This document shows positions 18,510 to 27,056 of a stretch of 61,173 bases of DNA, in pieces. The notes below the pieces were generated by a model. It worked only from the letters and a program-made list of their open reading frames with translations, made no database searches and was not told where the DNA came from. Source of the DNA: Akkermansiaceae bacterium (GTDB taxonomy: Bacteria; Verrucomicrobiota; Verrucomicrobiia; Verrucomicrobiales; Akkermansiaceae); the NCBI GenBank assembly GCA_013041925.1, contig JABDRB010000007.1, forward strand, positions 1 to 61,173, read 5' to 3'. Made by a program: the position numbers and the translations under genes. Positions within the stretch are counted from its first letter, which is position 1, and the number at the start of each line of letters is the position of its first letter.

Positions 18510-19766
18510 TTATTTGGCCAGGGCGGCCTCGTAACGTGTTTTAGCGAGGTGGAAATCGCGTAGGGCGTTGAGTTGAGCCGACGAAAGTTTGAGGAGTTGT
18601 TCGCGGGTGCGGAGGGTGGTTTGGATGTCACCTTGTCCGTCTCTGTATGCCTGTGCGGAGAGGTCGGCTTGTTGTTGGGCGAGTGGGAGCAGGGTGTTGG
18701 AAATCTTGTGTGATATCTTGGCCCACTCGGTCATCTCTGCGTGAGCGGTGGCGGCCTCGTGTTGGATGTGATGGCTGAGGGCGGCGACCTCTTGGTGTTT
18801 GCGTGCTTGGCGGGCATCAGCTTCTTGGACGGCACCCTCGTTTTTATTCCAGAGTGGCAGCGGGATGCGGAAACCGATGCCGAACATGCCTTCGGTGTCG
18901 TATCCTACTGGGGCGTCATCGGTGCGTTCGATGCCTGCTGAGAGAGAAAGTTCGATATCATCGCGGGATTTTGCGCGTTCGAGTTGGGCGGCCTCGGTTG
19001 CGGCCTTGGCGTTGAGCTGTGCGGCGTGGAGATCGGGTCGTTTGCTGGGATTGGTGGAACGAGCGGGTGGCTGAATCTTGGGCAGGTTGCCATTGATGAC
19101 GAGGTGATCGCTGGTGGACATACCGAGCAGTGGTTTGAGCTGTCCGGTGATGCTTGCGGCTTCAGCGTTGAGATGTCGGATTTGGTTGGTGAGTTGGGCG
19201 GCATCGAGTTGCGCCTGCCCGGCATCGAGCACGGACCCTTCACCTTTCTTGGCGGCTTGGCTGATGTAGTGGGCGAGTTGCTGGGCGACGTCTTCTTGTT
19301 TTTTGAGGAGTTGTTGTTGTTTACGGATGGCGAGCACCTTGATGAGGAGTTGTTTGCTGGTGGCGACGAGTTGGCGTTCCTTGTTACGGACTTCGGCCTT
19401 GGCGGCTTTGAGCAAGGTCTGGGAGACATTTTTTTCGAGGCGAAGTCTTTGGGTGACGGGGAATTTTTGAGCGATGCTCATATTGAGCGAGTGTTCGCGG
19501 AAGTTCGGGTTATGGGTGATATGGACGCCTAATTCAGGGTTGCTGAGGCGGCCCGCCTGATGGAGTCGGCCCTGTGCCTCTGTAATGCGGTATTGGGCCG
19601 CCGCGAGGTCTGGGTTTTGTTTCCGAATGCGGTCGGGGATGGAGTCGAGCGAGATCACGAGGGCTTCCGCTGCGCGAGTGGTGGGCGAACCAAGACCCAA
19701 GAATAAGAGGGAGAAGAAGAGGGTGGCTGTGTGGACGGGTACAGAGGGTCGATTCAATCGTTTCAT
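18510..19766 (-). CDS. TolC-family outer-membrane channel of the efflux operon
   Basis: The 418-residue protein has a signal peptide and the two-fold repeated coiled-coil pattern of outer-membrane efflux proteins (CusC/CzcC type). The first half contains NPDLAAAQYRITEAQGRLHQAGRLSNPEL and the second half repeats this as RPDLHAAQLNAKAATEAAQLERAKSR. The membrane-strand region around FGIGFRIPLPLWNKNEG is typical of the family. It would form the trimeric exit duct for the RND pump. It begins 164 bp after the small Cys/His gene; that gap contains a short hairpin but no gene. The start ATG 19766 is preceded by ATCACC and no Shine-Dalgarno sequence. Confidence 0.88.
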   Translation of the reverse strand: MKRLNRPSVPVHTATLFFSLLFLGLGSPTTRAAEALVISLDSIPDRIRKQNPDLAAAQYRITEAQGRLHQAGRLSNPELGVHITHNPNFREHSLNMSIAQKFPVTQRLRLEKNVSQTLLKAAKAEVRNKERQLVATSKQLLIKVLAIRKQQQLLKKQEDVAQQLAHYISQAAKKGEGSVLDAGQAQLDAAQLTNQIRHLNAEAASITGQLKPLLGMSTSDHLVINGNLPKIQPPARSTNPSKRPDLHAAQLNAKAATEAAQLERAKSRDDIELSLSAGIERTDDAPVGYDTEGMFGIGFRIPLPLWNKNEGAVQEADARQARKHQEVAALSHHIQHEAATAHAEMTEWAKISHKISNTLLPLAQQQADLSAQAYRDGQGDIQTTLRTREQLLKLSSAQLNALRDFHLAKTRYEAALAK

Positions 19767-19930
19767 GGTGATAAAGAGCTTGATGCTCGGTCAGGGAGAC
19801 GGGGCCGAAAAACCGGCAGAGGGAGGATGGCGTGGAGTGACGGAGTCACTGCGTTGCAAGAAGTAGCGCGCCGTGTGAAGAATCATCCAAGGGCTCGACA
19901 TGTGATGCCGACCCTGTGATGCGTGCGCGA

Positions 19931-20401
19931 TCAGGCCATTGACGGGCCCCTGACAGGGGTCGTCTTTGTAGCAATACGCCCGAGTTGGGAGTGTTGTTCG
20001 ATAGCCGACTCCGGTTGGCTTGATGCTAGCGGGGGGGGCGGGAAGTGATCGAGGTGCGTCCCGAGGAGCTCTTGCCAAGTCGTTTGAAAGGTGAAAAGCG
20101 GGGTGGTATCGAGCAGGGAAGGCGTGGGGATTTTAACGCCATCTTCGAGCAGCATGCTGTCGTTGCTGAGAATGAGGCAGAGTTGGCAGGGGGACGGTTG
20201 TTCCTCGTTATTAGGGTGCCCGGGCGTTTCTGGGTGTTGGTGATCTGCATCCGATGTGCGTTTACAGTGGTCGCGATCATCATAGGAAACTTGGCAGCAC
20301 GATGCCGCTGTGGTGTGTAGCATGCCTAATTGATCCGCCATACAGCGCCCGTAGGCGGTGATAAGGAGGAGGATAAGGAAGTATGTCCCTAGCTTACGCA
20401 T
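19931..20401 (-). CDS. Small Cys/His-rich exported protein heading the efflux operon
   Basis: This encodes 156 residues with a signal peptide (MRKLGTYFLILLLITAYG). A short region rich in potential metal ligands follows: CCQ, DHCKR, a DADHQH stretch and CQLC, all within residues 35-80. The rest is Pro/Ser-rich, low in predicted structure, and ends in a basic tail. It is the first gene of the minus-strand efflux operon and is driven by the promoter with the palindrome at 20406-20423. A periplasmic metal sensor or scavenger is a reasonable guess. I do not recognise the family, and no catalytic motif is seen. Confidence 0.7.
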   Translation of the reverse strand: MRKLGTYFLILLLITAYGRCMADQLGMLHTTAASCCQVSYDDRDHCKRTSDADHQHPETPGHPNNEEQPSPCQLCLILSNDSMLLEDGVKIPTPSLLDTTPLFTFQTTWQELLGTHLDHFPPPPLASSQPESAIEQHSQLGRIATKTTPVRGPSMA

Positions 20402-20405
20402 GTCA

Positions 20406-20437
20406 TTTTAGATTCTTCTAAAAACCTGAAAAGTCAA
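20406..20437 (-). promoter_or_regulatory. Promoter and palindromic operator of the metal-efflux operon
   Basis: On the minus strand TTGACT (20437-20432) is a good -35 box. The -10 region about 17-19 nt on lies inside the perfect inverted repeat TTTTAGA/TCTAAAA (20406-20412 and 20417-20423, 4-nt spacer). The repeat ends only 4 bp before the start codon at 20401. A repressor bound here would block the -10 region. The motif does not look like a MerR/CueR site, where the dyad lies between -35 and -10. Confidence 0.55.
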
Positions 20438-20682
20438 CGTGAATTTATGTGTGAAGACATCCTAGAACCTGCGGGAATGCGGAGGTGTGGATGATCTTGG
20501 TCGGTTCTTGAGATTTTGTTGGCGGGCAAATTTTGGGGTGATGCCCGTGGTGGGGGGAATGCCGATGCCACGAAAAAAGTGTGGGAAAAGTGTGGGAAGG
20601 AGGCTTGCCAAGGGGTCCCATTTGGACATGATAAGTGCATTGGGAGACACGTCGAGCTGTCCGCCATGATTGAACCTAAAGA

Positions 20683-22086
20683 ATGACAATGAGCAAAGAT
20701 CTTACTGAAGTGACCGAGGCCGAGTTACAGACTAACATAAAAGCCCTGTGGCTCAAGGCGCAGAGTGCCTATGAGATGAAAAACTTCACTTATGCAATCA
20801 GCCTTTGTCATGCGGTGTTGAAGGAGTCCCCAGGTTTCCTTGAGGCACGGCGTTTGGCTCGTAATGGTGCTGCATCTGAGAATTTGGGGAAGAAGCAGAA
20901 AAAGAATATTTTTGGAGGGAGTGGGTTGTCGTTGATGAAGATCCCATCGCTCGGGAAAAAGGACCCGGAAGCGGCAATGATGGCTCTTGAGAAGGAGTTG
21001 GCGAAATTACCCTACGATGCTCAGGCAAATGACTTGCTGTTCGACTGTGCGCTGCGTCTTAACATGCTGAATACGGCAGCATTTGCACTTGAGACGGTGC
21101 GGAGTGGCTCGCCGGAGAATACCAAGTTGTTGCACAAGCTTGCAGAGCATTACCTTGCTCGCGACATGCCTGACAAGGCGGCGGATGTGTATAATGACAT
21201 TTGTAAGCAGGACAACACGGATATCGATGCGGTGAAGGGCTCAAAAGATGCCACAGCACGGGCATCGATGAAGAAGCAGAAATGGGAAGAAGCCCAGAGC
21301 TTCCGAGATGTGATGAAAAGTGGTGACGATGCGTCAGAGCTTGAGTCGGCGAACAGGGCGGCAATGACGAGCGATCAGATGCAGGAAAAATTAGAGCGTT
21401 TATCTGCGGAGTATGCGGCTGACAATCAGAACCTTCGGCTTGTGAAGGAAATTGCCGGCCTTTACGAGCAGATGGAGGATTGGCCGAATGCGTATTCATT
21501 TTTTAACTATGCGTATGAGTTGAGCAGCAAGGACGTTGCCTTGCAGAACAAAGCGGCTTACATGAAGGACAAGTCTGCTGAGTTTCAGTTGTCATCATTG
21601 AAGGCGGCGAGTGAAGCGGATCCTGAAAACACGGAATTGCGTGAGCAGTATGATGCGATGCTTACTGAACGTACTGCGGAGCAAGTCAGCGAGGCACAGG
21701 CACGCGTGGACAGGAACCCGACGGACCCACAGCTGCGCTACGAGCTCGGTTTGGCTCTTTATAATGCGGGGAATTACAGTGATGCGATCCCTCACCTTCA
21801 GCAGGCCACACGCAACCCGCACATTCGCACCCGGGTGCTTCTCTTGTTGGGGAGGACGTTCAGGGCGAAGCATATGCATGATTTGGCGATCAAGCAGTTA
21901 TCTGACGCATTGGCAGATTTGCAAGCGATGGATGGGACGAAGAAAGAGGTGCTGTATGAAAAGGGGCTGATTCACCAAGATATGGGTGACGCTAAGGCCG
22001 CGTTAGACAGCTTTAAACAAATCTACGAAGTCGATTATGTATACCGCGATGTGGCCAAGAGGGTGGAAGATTCCTACAGTGAATAA
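20683..22086 (+). CDS. Cytoplasmic TPR-repeat protein
   Basis: This 467-residue protein has no signal peptide or membrane segment. Helical repeats include AQSAYEMKNFTYAISLCHAVLKESP (about residues 24-48), KLAEHYLARDMPDKAADVYNDICKQ (about 150), EIAGLYEQMEDWPNAYSFFNYAYEL (about 260) and LGLALYNAGNYSDAIPHLQQA (about 360). These are tetratricopeptide repeats that mediate protein contacts. A Lys/Gly-rich loop (GKKQKKNIFGGSG) interrupts the N-terminal part. The start may be ATG 20683 or ATG 20689, two codons later; neither has a strong ribosome binding site. It is divergent from the efflux operon and faces convergently the gene at 22154. The partner is unknown. Confidence 0.8.
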   Translation: MTMSKDLTEVTEAELQTNIKALWLKAQSAYEMKNFTYAISLCHAVLKESPGFLEARRLARNGAASENLGKKQKKNIFGGSGLSLMKIPSLGKKDPEAAMMALEKELAKLPYDAQANDLLFDCALRLNMLNTAAFALETVRSGSPENTKLLHKLAEHYLARDMPDKAADVYNDICKQDNTDIDAVKGSKDATARASMKKQKWEEAQSFRDVMKSGDDASELESANRAAMTSDQMQEKLERLSAEYAADNQNLRLVKEIAGLYEQMEDWPNAYSFFNYAYELSSKDVALQNKAAYMKDKSAEFQLSSLKAASEADPENTELREQYDAMLTERTAEQVSEAQARVDRNPTDPQLRYELGLALYNAGNYSDAIPHLQQATRNPHIRTRVLLLLGRTFRAKHMHDLAIKQLSDALADLQAMDGTKKEVLYEKGLIHQDMGDAKAALDSFKQIYEVDYVYRDVAKRVEDSYSE

Positions 22087-22153
22087 GAACTGCTGAGAGC
22101 GGTTGCCTGTTTGTCCTGATGGGATGGGGGGATGGTAGGATGAGCCGGCGGCT

Positions 22154-23086
22154 CTATTCTTCCATGCTGTTAACAAACTCGCGCCACATGAGTCGGGTGA
22201 TGTGGTATTTGATCAGGTCGTCGGGTTTGACACCTGTCGGGTATTCGGGAAGCGGGGAGAAACTGGTTTCGGTGGCGAGGTGGGCACGCAGCAGGGCGTA
22301 GACGCCGGCTTCGATCTGGCTGGCGAGCATGTTTTTCAGGTTGGGGTCGGCCATGAAGGAAATCGGGGATGTTTCTGCAGGGGGGGTACCAGGTCGGGAG
22401 AACCAGATAGCGATAGGGATCCGAGGTGTTTTAATCCCCCGACTTTTTCCGATGGATGTCTTGGTGTTGACCGACACCACGTTGCCGGAGGCCTCGGTGA
22501 TGAGTCGGGCGACGGTGGTAAGTGCCTCGTTGAGTGCTTCGCTATCTTTCAGGGTAGCTCCAGCGTGGAGAGTCAGAGCGATATCTGCGGTCGGGTCTGG
22601 GTTCCAAGGCGGGAGGTTGGCGCTGAGGCGCTTGATGGCTGTGACGGCCAGTATGCGATCGGACTCGTCAGGGTCGGCGGTATCGATGACACGTTCCCAC
22701 GCGAGTCGTGCACGTTGGATTTCACCTTGGGTTTCGAGCAGGGTGGCGAGTTTTGCCATGGCGGGTCCTCCTTTGTTTCCCAAGGTGCCATATTCTGCGA
22801 GTGCTGGTGCGTGTTGGAGGTTTCCAGTGGGTAGGGTTTCGGGTTGAATGCGAGCCAGAGTTGTCGACGTCTGGGGTGAGGAAGTCGGCTTGTCGATGGT
22901 GAGGTTGGCTTTAATGGCCTTGGGTCGTGGGATATTGGGGCGACTTTGTTCCCATTGTTGGGTTGTTTCTATGAGTTGATCAGGTGTCGGCGGCGTGGTG
23001 AAGTCTAAGCGATAGGTGCCAAGGAACCACATCACGTAGGCCACAAGCAGGCAGGAGATGATCGTGATGGGAAGGGGGATACGCAT
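22154..23086 (-). CDS. Membrane-anchored hypothetical protein with TPR-like centre
   Basis: The protein has 310 residues. A single N-terminal membrane helix (PLPITIISCLLVAYVMWFLGTY) is followed by a Pro/Thr-rich linker to about residue 90. A helix pair resembling a TPR follows (PAMAKLATLLETQGEIQRARLAWERVID). The C-terminal part is alpha/beta (IALTLHAGATLKDSEALNEALTTVARLITEASGNVVSVNTKT ... IPIAIWFSRPG). It is probably anchored in the inner membrane with its bulk in the periplasm. It does not resemble a family I can name. It lies downstream of the rplS terminator on the same strand, so it likely has its own promoter. Confidence 0.7.
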   Translation of the reverse strand: MRIPLPITIISCLLVAYVMWFLGTYRLDFTTPPTPDQLIETTQQWEQSRPNIPRPKAIKANLTIDKPTSSPQTSTTLARIQPETLPTGNLQHAPALAEYGTLGNKGGPAMAKLATLLETQGEIQRARLAWERVIDTADPDESDRILAVTAIKRLSANLPPWNPDPTADIALTLHAGATLKDSEALNEALTTVARLITEASGNVVSVNTKTSIGKSRGIKTPRIPIAIWFSRPGTPPAETSPISFMADPNLKNMLASQIEAGVYALLRAHLATETSFSPLPEYPTGVKPDDLIKYHITRLMWREFVNSMEE

Positions 23087-23144
23087 TTTTTGAAGAAGTC
23101 GGCGAGTCGTTTCTTGAGGCTTCGCAGGACGAGATGGCCTTACG

Positions 23145-23175
23145 CAAAAAAGCCTCCCATACCAGGAGGCTTTTT
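23145..23175. terminator. rplS: Rho-independent terminator after rplS
   Basis: GCCTCC (23152-23157) pairs with GGAGGC (23165-23170) across a 7-nt loop. The stem is flanked by an A-run on one side and a T-run on the other, so it can work in both directions. Its position 39 bp beyond the rplS stop on the minus strand makes it the rplS terminator. Confidence 0.9.
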
Positions 23176-23213
23176 AAAAATAGAAAGATTGAAAACTCGA
23201 CGTTTTAATCACA

Positions 23214-23561
23214 TTACTCGCGCTCGGCGGATTTGACGAGTAAAGCACGCTTGCCGACTCGGTCGCGAAGGTAGTTAAGTTTGGCGCGACGCACTTTGCC
23301 GCGGCGGGTTACTTCAATGAGGGCGACGCGGGGAGTGTGCAGAGGGAAGACACGCTCGACGCCTTCACCGGAGGAGATTTTGCGCACGGTGTAGGATGCG
23401 TTGATGCCGCTTCCTTTTTTGGCGATACAGAGGCCAGCAAAGATCTGGATACGCTCTTTTCCGCCTTCGACCACACGGGCGTGGACTTTCAGGCTGTCGC
23501 CGACTTTAAAGTCTGCGACGTCTTTGATCTGCTCCTTTTCGATTTTATCGATGATGTTCAT
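23214..23561 (-). CDS. rplS: 50S ribosomal protein L19
   Basis: The 115-residue protein is full length for L19. The family hallmarks are present: [54 protein letters not shown] in the first two thirds, then [36 protein letters not shown]19 sits at the interface of the large and small ribosomal subunits. The gene is not next to rpsP-rimM-trmD, its usual partners, which suggests a rearranged locus or a solitary copy. It ends before a strong terminator. The start ATG 23561 gives the standard N-terminus. Confidence 0.98.
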   Translation of the reverse strand: MNIIDKIEKEQIKDVADFKVGDSLKVHARVVEGGKERIQIFAGLCIAKKGSGINASYTVRKISSGEGVERVFPLHTPRVALIEVTRRGKVRRAKLNYLRDRVGKRALLVKSAERE

Positions 23562-23814
23562 GGCTGGGATTGAGTTGGGAAAGAGTTTAAGAAATTTTGG
23601 AAATGCTTTGAAGTAGAGGTGTCGGGCACCTGCTTGGTGTCGGACGGGCGGGAGAACTAGCGTATGGGATATGGGATTGCAACTGTTTTTTCTCGGAATA
23701 GGCAGGAAAAGGTGTGGAGTGGATGATTTCGGGGGTGATTTTGTGGATTGGCGGGGTGGGTGGTTCCACGCGGTGCTTGCTTATCTCGAGATGTCTTGGT
23801 AAGGCAGCGGTTCA

Positions 23815-26187
23815 ATGCGCTTAGGGGAAACAGAAGACAATGACCGCTTTCGGTGGCAGCACCTGCTGGCATGGGTGGGTGGGATTCTTTGTGCCATGGT
23901 GCCATTTGTCGGAGATTGGAAGATCGACTCGATGCAGCTATCGGTGCGTCAGGGGGCGGGGAACTTTGGTTTTAACCTGCTGATTGGCACGGGTCTTTGC
24001 ACCTTGGGTGGCATCGTGGGTGGTTATTGGTGGAGGTTGGGGAAATGGTGGCAGGGTCGACTTGATACGGTGATGTCGGTGGCGGCGGTGGTGCTTTTTG
24101 CGGTCGGTGTGCTCGCCTGCGTTTCTGATTTTCTGCACGCTTTATTTTTCCCACTGGTGGGAGGTATTGGGGTGATGGGGTGGGTTTTGGCTTTTGTTTA
24201 TCGGGAAAAAGGCCCCCGTCGTCTGGGTGGAAAGCCATCGAAGCAGACAAGTGGGTTTTGGGATTTGATCGATTGGTTGGGGGCGAAATACCCGTGGAAT
24301 GCGGCATTTTTCGTTTTGTTGTTTCTGGTATTGATTGTCAATAATTTGGCATTGGTCTGGGGGTTGGATATTTCAGTAGGGGCGAAACTGGGTGTTTTGT
24401 TAGGTAGGGTATGCACGCAAGGATGTATTGTGGGTATTGTTTGCCTGCTGATGGAAATGACGATGCGCGCGGCGCCCAAGTATTTTCGGTGGACCCCGTG
24501 GTTGGTGCTGGGGCTTGTCCCCTTGTTGGTGATTATGGATCAGCTTTTGGGTATCATGTGGAATCGATCACTGCTTGATGTGGTCAATGGATTGACGTCC
24601 TCGGGGAATCTGGATCTTGAGGTGGAGTTAGCGACCAGCGGGCTTGATGTTGGGCCTGTAGGGGCTTGGTTGATGGTTCTTGGTGTTTTTATTGTTGCGA
24701 TGCTGGTGGCTGGTGGATGCTGGTTAATTTCAAGACGTTTTCAGATGCGCATCTCGATGGTATGGGTCGTGGGTGGGATGCTTGTGCTTTGGGGGGGTGC
24801 GATTGCTGAGCAGGGGATTGGCTCAAGGTATAAACCGGTGGTTGCTTGGCAGGAAGAGCACAAGGCCTTTAACCTACATTTGGGAATGTTTGCACCTCCT
24901 CAAGGCGTGGGTGTCTATCGATTAAGTTTCTATTCAGGTTTGGCAGAGAGCGAGATCCAGGTTCCCGAGCTGGAAGATAAACCTGATGTTTACATTTTTA
25001 TGGTCGAGAGTGCGCGTGGTGACGCGATTCGTCCCGATGTGGCGCCCTTTTTGAGTGCGTTTCGCGACACCGAGTGCCAGATGTTTGACGGGACATGGTC
25101 GGGCTCCAATGCGACGCATCTTTCCTGGTTTTCCTTTTTTCACAGTCGGGTTCCTGTGTTCTGGCGTGATGCTTTGGAAGCTATCCCCGACCGTGAACGC
25201 TTTCAGGGTGCGCTGACCTTGCAGCAAATCAAGCAAGCGGGATACGAGCTGGAGGTGCGTGCTGTGTGTAATTTTGACTACAAGGATTTTGGGTTATCGA
25301 ACTTCGGGTTTGGGACGCAGATGTTGAGTGTGTTAGAACAGGTGGAAAAAGGGAGTGCGTTCTCCGACCTGAACATTGGTGAGCGGGAGCGGGTGACGTT
25401 GGATCGGCTTCGTCAGTCGGTGTTAAATCGACCCAGTGGTGGTGGTTTTTATTTTACGGCATTGGATTCGCCTCATTACAACTATTACTGGCACAACGAT
25501 TTTAAACCGCCATTTGCCGAGTATGATCAGGACACGCGGTTTCCGATGAACCCGACGGAGGATGAGGTGCAGCGGGTGGTGAATCGTTACTGGAACTCGG
25601 TGGCGTGGGTGGACTCGCAGATTGAAGCATTCTGTGAGTTTCTGAAAAGCCATGGACGCTACGACGAGAGTATCATCATTGTTACGGGTGACCACGGTGA
25701 GGAATTTCAAGAACTCGGCAGTTGGTTTCATTGTTCATCGTTGCGTCCAGAACAAACGCAGGTGCCGATTCTTATCAAATGGCCGATCTCGATGGGTCGT
25801 GGTCCTGCGCAAAAAGATGTCAACCACATCGATGTGATACCGACGTTGATGGGCGCGCTTGGGCTGCCGGAAGAGACAAGGCGGGGGCTGGCAGGCAGGG
25901 ATCTACTCACGGCGGGAGGTGATTTTACGTCGATCTCGACGACGGCTTACGTGGGGAAAAGTGGTGAGACGATGGTGTTGCGTCGTGCTGGCTATGAGGC
26001 TGTCTTTTTCTGGGAGCAATACTGGGAATCCCGTGTGCCTGAGGAAGTGATCCTTGAGTATATTGTGGGTCCTGATGGGACGAAGGTGAAACTTGCCGAT
26101 GCCTCTGCCTATGCCGCTGAGCTGAGGCGATTGTTTCCTGATGCCTTCGAGCGCTTTTTCAAGTCGCTGGAGGTGGTGGGCCTGTGA
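23815..26187 (+). CDS. Multi-pass membrane protein with sulfatase/alkaline-phosphatase-fold domain (YejM/LTA-synthase-like)
   Basis: The protein has 790 residues. About eight membrane segments fill residues 15-330. The C-terminal part (about 390-780) is an alkaline-phosphatase-superfamily domain. It starts KPDVYIFMVESARGDA, has a candidate nucleophile Thr in GSNATHLSW (about residue 433), SPHYNYYW in the middle and the metal-binding TGDHGEEF (about 624), then HIDVIPTLMGALG. This layout is shared by lipoteichoic-acid synthases, phosphoethanolamine transferases and the E. coli regulator YejM/PbgA. In a Gram-negative cell, modification of lipid headgroups or a YejM-like envelope role is more likely than LTA synthesis. 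It stands alone, 250 bp from the divergent rplS. Confidence 0.82.
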   Translation: MRLGETEDNDRFRWQHLLAWVGGILCAMVPFVGDWKIDSMQLSVRQGAGNFGFNLLIGTGLCTLGGIVGGYWWRLGKWWQGRLDTVMSVAAVVLFAVGVLACVSDFLHALFFPLVGGIGVMGWVLAFVYREKGPRRLGGKPSKQTSGFWDLIDWLGAKYPWNAAFFVLLFLVLIVNNLALVWGLDISVGAKLGVLLGRVCTQGCIVGIVCLLMEMTMRAAPKYFRWTPWLVLGLVPLLVIMDQLLGIMWNRSLLDVVNGLTSSGNLDLEVELATSGLDVGPVGAWLMVLGVFIVAMLVAGGCWLISRRFQMRISMVWVVGGMLVLWGGAIAEQGIGSRYKPVVAWQEEHKAFNLHLGMFAPPQGVGVYRLSFYSGLAESEIQVPELEDKPDVYIFMVESARGDAIRPDVAPFLSAFRDTECQMFDGTWSGSNATHLSWFSFFHSRVPVFWRDALEAIPDRERFQGALTLQQIKQAGYELEVRAVCNFDYKDFGLSNFGFGTQMLSVLEQVEKGSAFSDLNIGERERVTLDRLRQSVLNRPSGGGFYFTALDSPHYNYYWHNDFKPPFAEYDQDTRFPMNPTEDEVQRVVNRYWNSVAWVDSQIEAFCEFLKSHGRYDESIIIVTGDHGEEFQELGSWFHCSSLRPEQTQVPILIKWPISMGRGPAQKDVNHIDVIPTLMGALGLPEETRRGLAGRDLLTAGGDFTSISTTAYVGKSGETMVLRRAGYEAVFFWEQYWESRVPEEVILEYIVGPDGTKVKLADASAYAAELRRLFPDAFERFFKSLEVVGL

Positions 26188-26233
26188 GGTTGACGCCGGT
26201 GTGAGGACGAGGCGGTTGTCCACGTTGATTTTA

Positions 26234-26974
26234 TCAGAAAAAGCACAGGCGGATCCCGGCGACCATGGCGAATATGATGACGGTGAGTTCAAACCCTTTT
26301 TGAGGGATGATTTTGACCAAGCGATGTCCTCCAAAAACACCTAGGGCAATGGCTGGGGCAAGGATGAGGTTGGTAAGTAGTGTGGTGGAGGTGATTAAAT
26401 CCAGTCCGGCACTGAGCGGGATTTTCATCAGGTTGATCACGAGAAAAAACCGGGCGCCAACGCCGATGAGTTCCATTTTTTCCATACGTCGGGAGAGCAT
26501 GTAAATCTGGAGGATCGGGCCAGCGGCATTGGCCAGCACGGTGGCGACACCTCCAGCGGTTCCTGAGAAAAAACCAAATTTGCGGGTGCAGGCGATGGCG
26601 TAGAATTGGGTCGGGTTGACTCGGCTCATCAGCTGGATGGAGGTCATCAGCAGGATGATGGCGCCAATGATTTTGCGCATGGTGTTGTTATCGGCATTGT
26701 CCAGCACGGCCACGCCGATGGCCATTCCCACCAAGGCAGGCCAGGTGAGTTTCCACACGGACTTCCACGTTGCGTATTTTCGGAATGCTGGGAAAACCAG
26801 CAAGTCGGCGATGATCAGCATCGGGAGAGCAAAGCCGAGCGACTCCTTGGCTCCGATGAGATCGGCCAGAATAAACACGGAAATCAGCGAGATGCCTGAG
26901 AATCCCGCCTTGGATACACCGATGCAAAAAGCAGCGATGGTGACGAGGATCCACGCGGTGGCATGATCAGGCAT
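26234..26974 (-). CDS. TauE/SafE-family membrane permease
   Basis: The 246-residue polytopic protein has about eight hydrophobic segments and the glycine-rich family start (FCIGVSKAGFSGISLISVFIL). A second related half follows (RKFGFFSGTAGGVATVLANAAGPILQIYML). This internal duplication is the signature of the TauE/SafE (formerly DUF81) sulfite or organosulfonate exporters. The substrate is not evident because no sulfur gene flanks it. It is convergent with the sulfatase-fold gene (46 bp between stops) and divergent from gpmI. The length is normal for the family. Confidence 0.88.
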   Translation of the reverse strand: MPDHATAWILVTIAAFCIGVSKAGFSGISLISVFILADLIGAKESLGFALPMLIIADLLVFPAFRKYATWKSVWKLTWPALVGMAIGVAVLDNADNNTMRKIIGAIILLMTSIQLMSRVNPTQFYAIACTRKFGFFSGTAGGVATVLANAAGPILQIYMLSRRMEKMELIGVGARFFLVINLMKIPLSAGLDLITSTTLLTNLILAPAIALGVFGGHRLVKIIPQKGFELTVIIFAMVAGIRLCFF

Positions 26975-27056
26975 GCGAGGATAAGCGCAGGGAATGGCAC
27001 GATTTTCAAGTATTCGTCATTGGAAATTGTCAGGTCTTCGCTAGAACACGTGCGCC

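Noticed and set aside
20573-20597. Tandem AAAAGTGTGGG words before the TPR gene
   Set aside because: Only two short copies; no CRISPR-like spacing or operator geometry.
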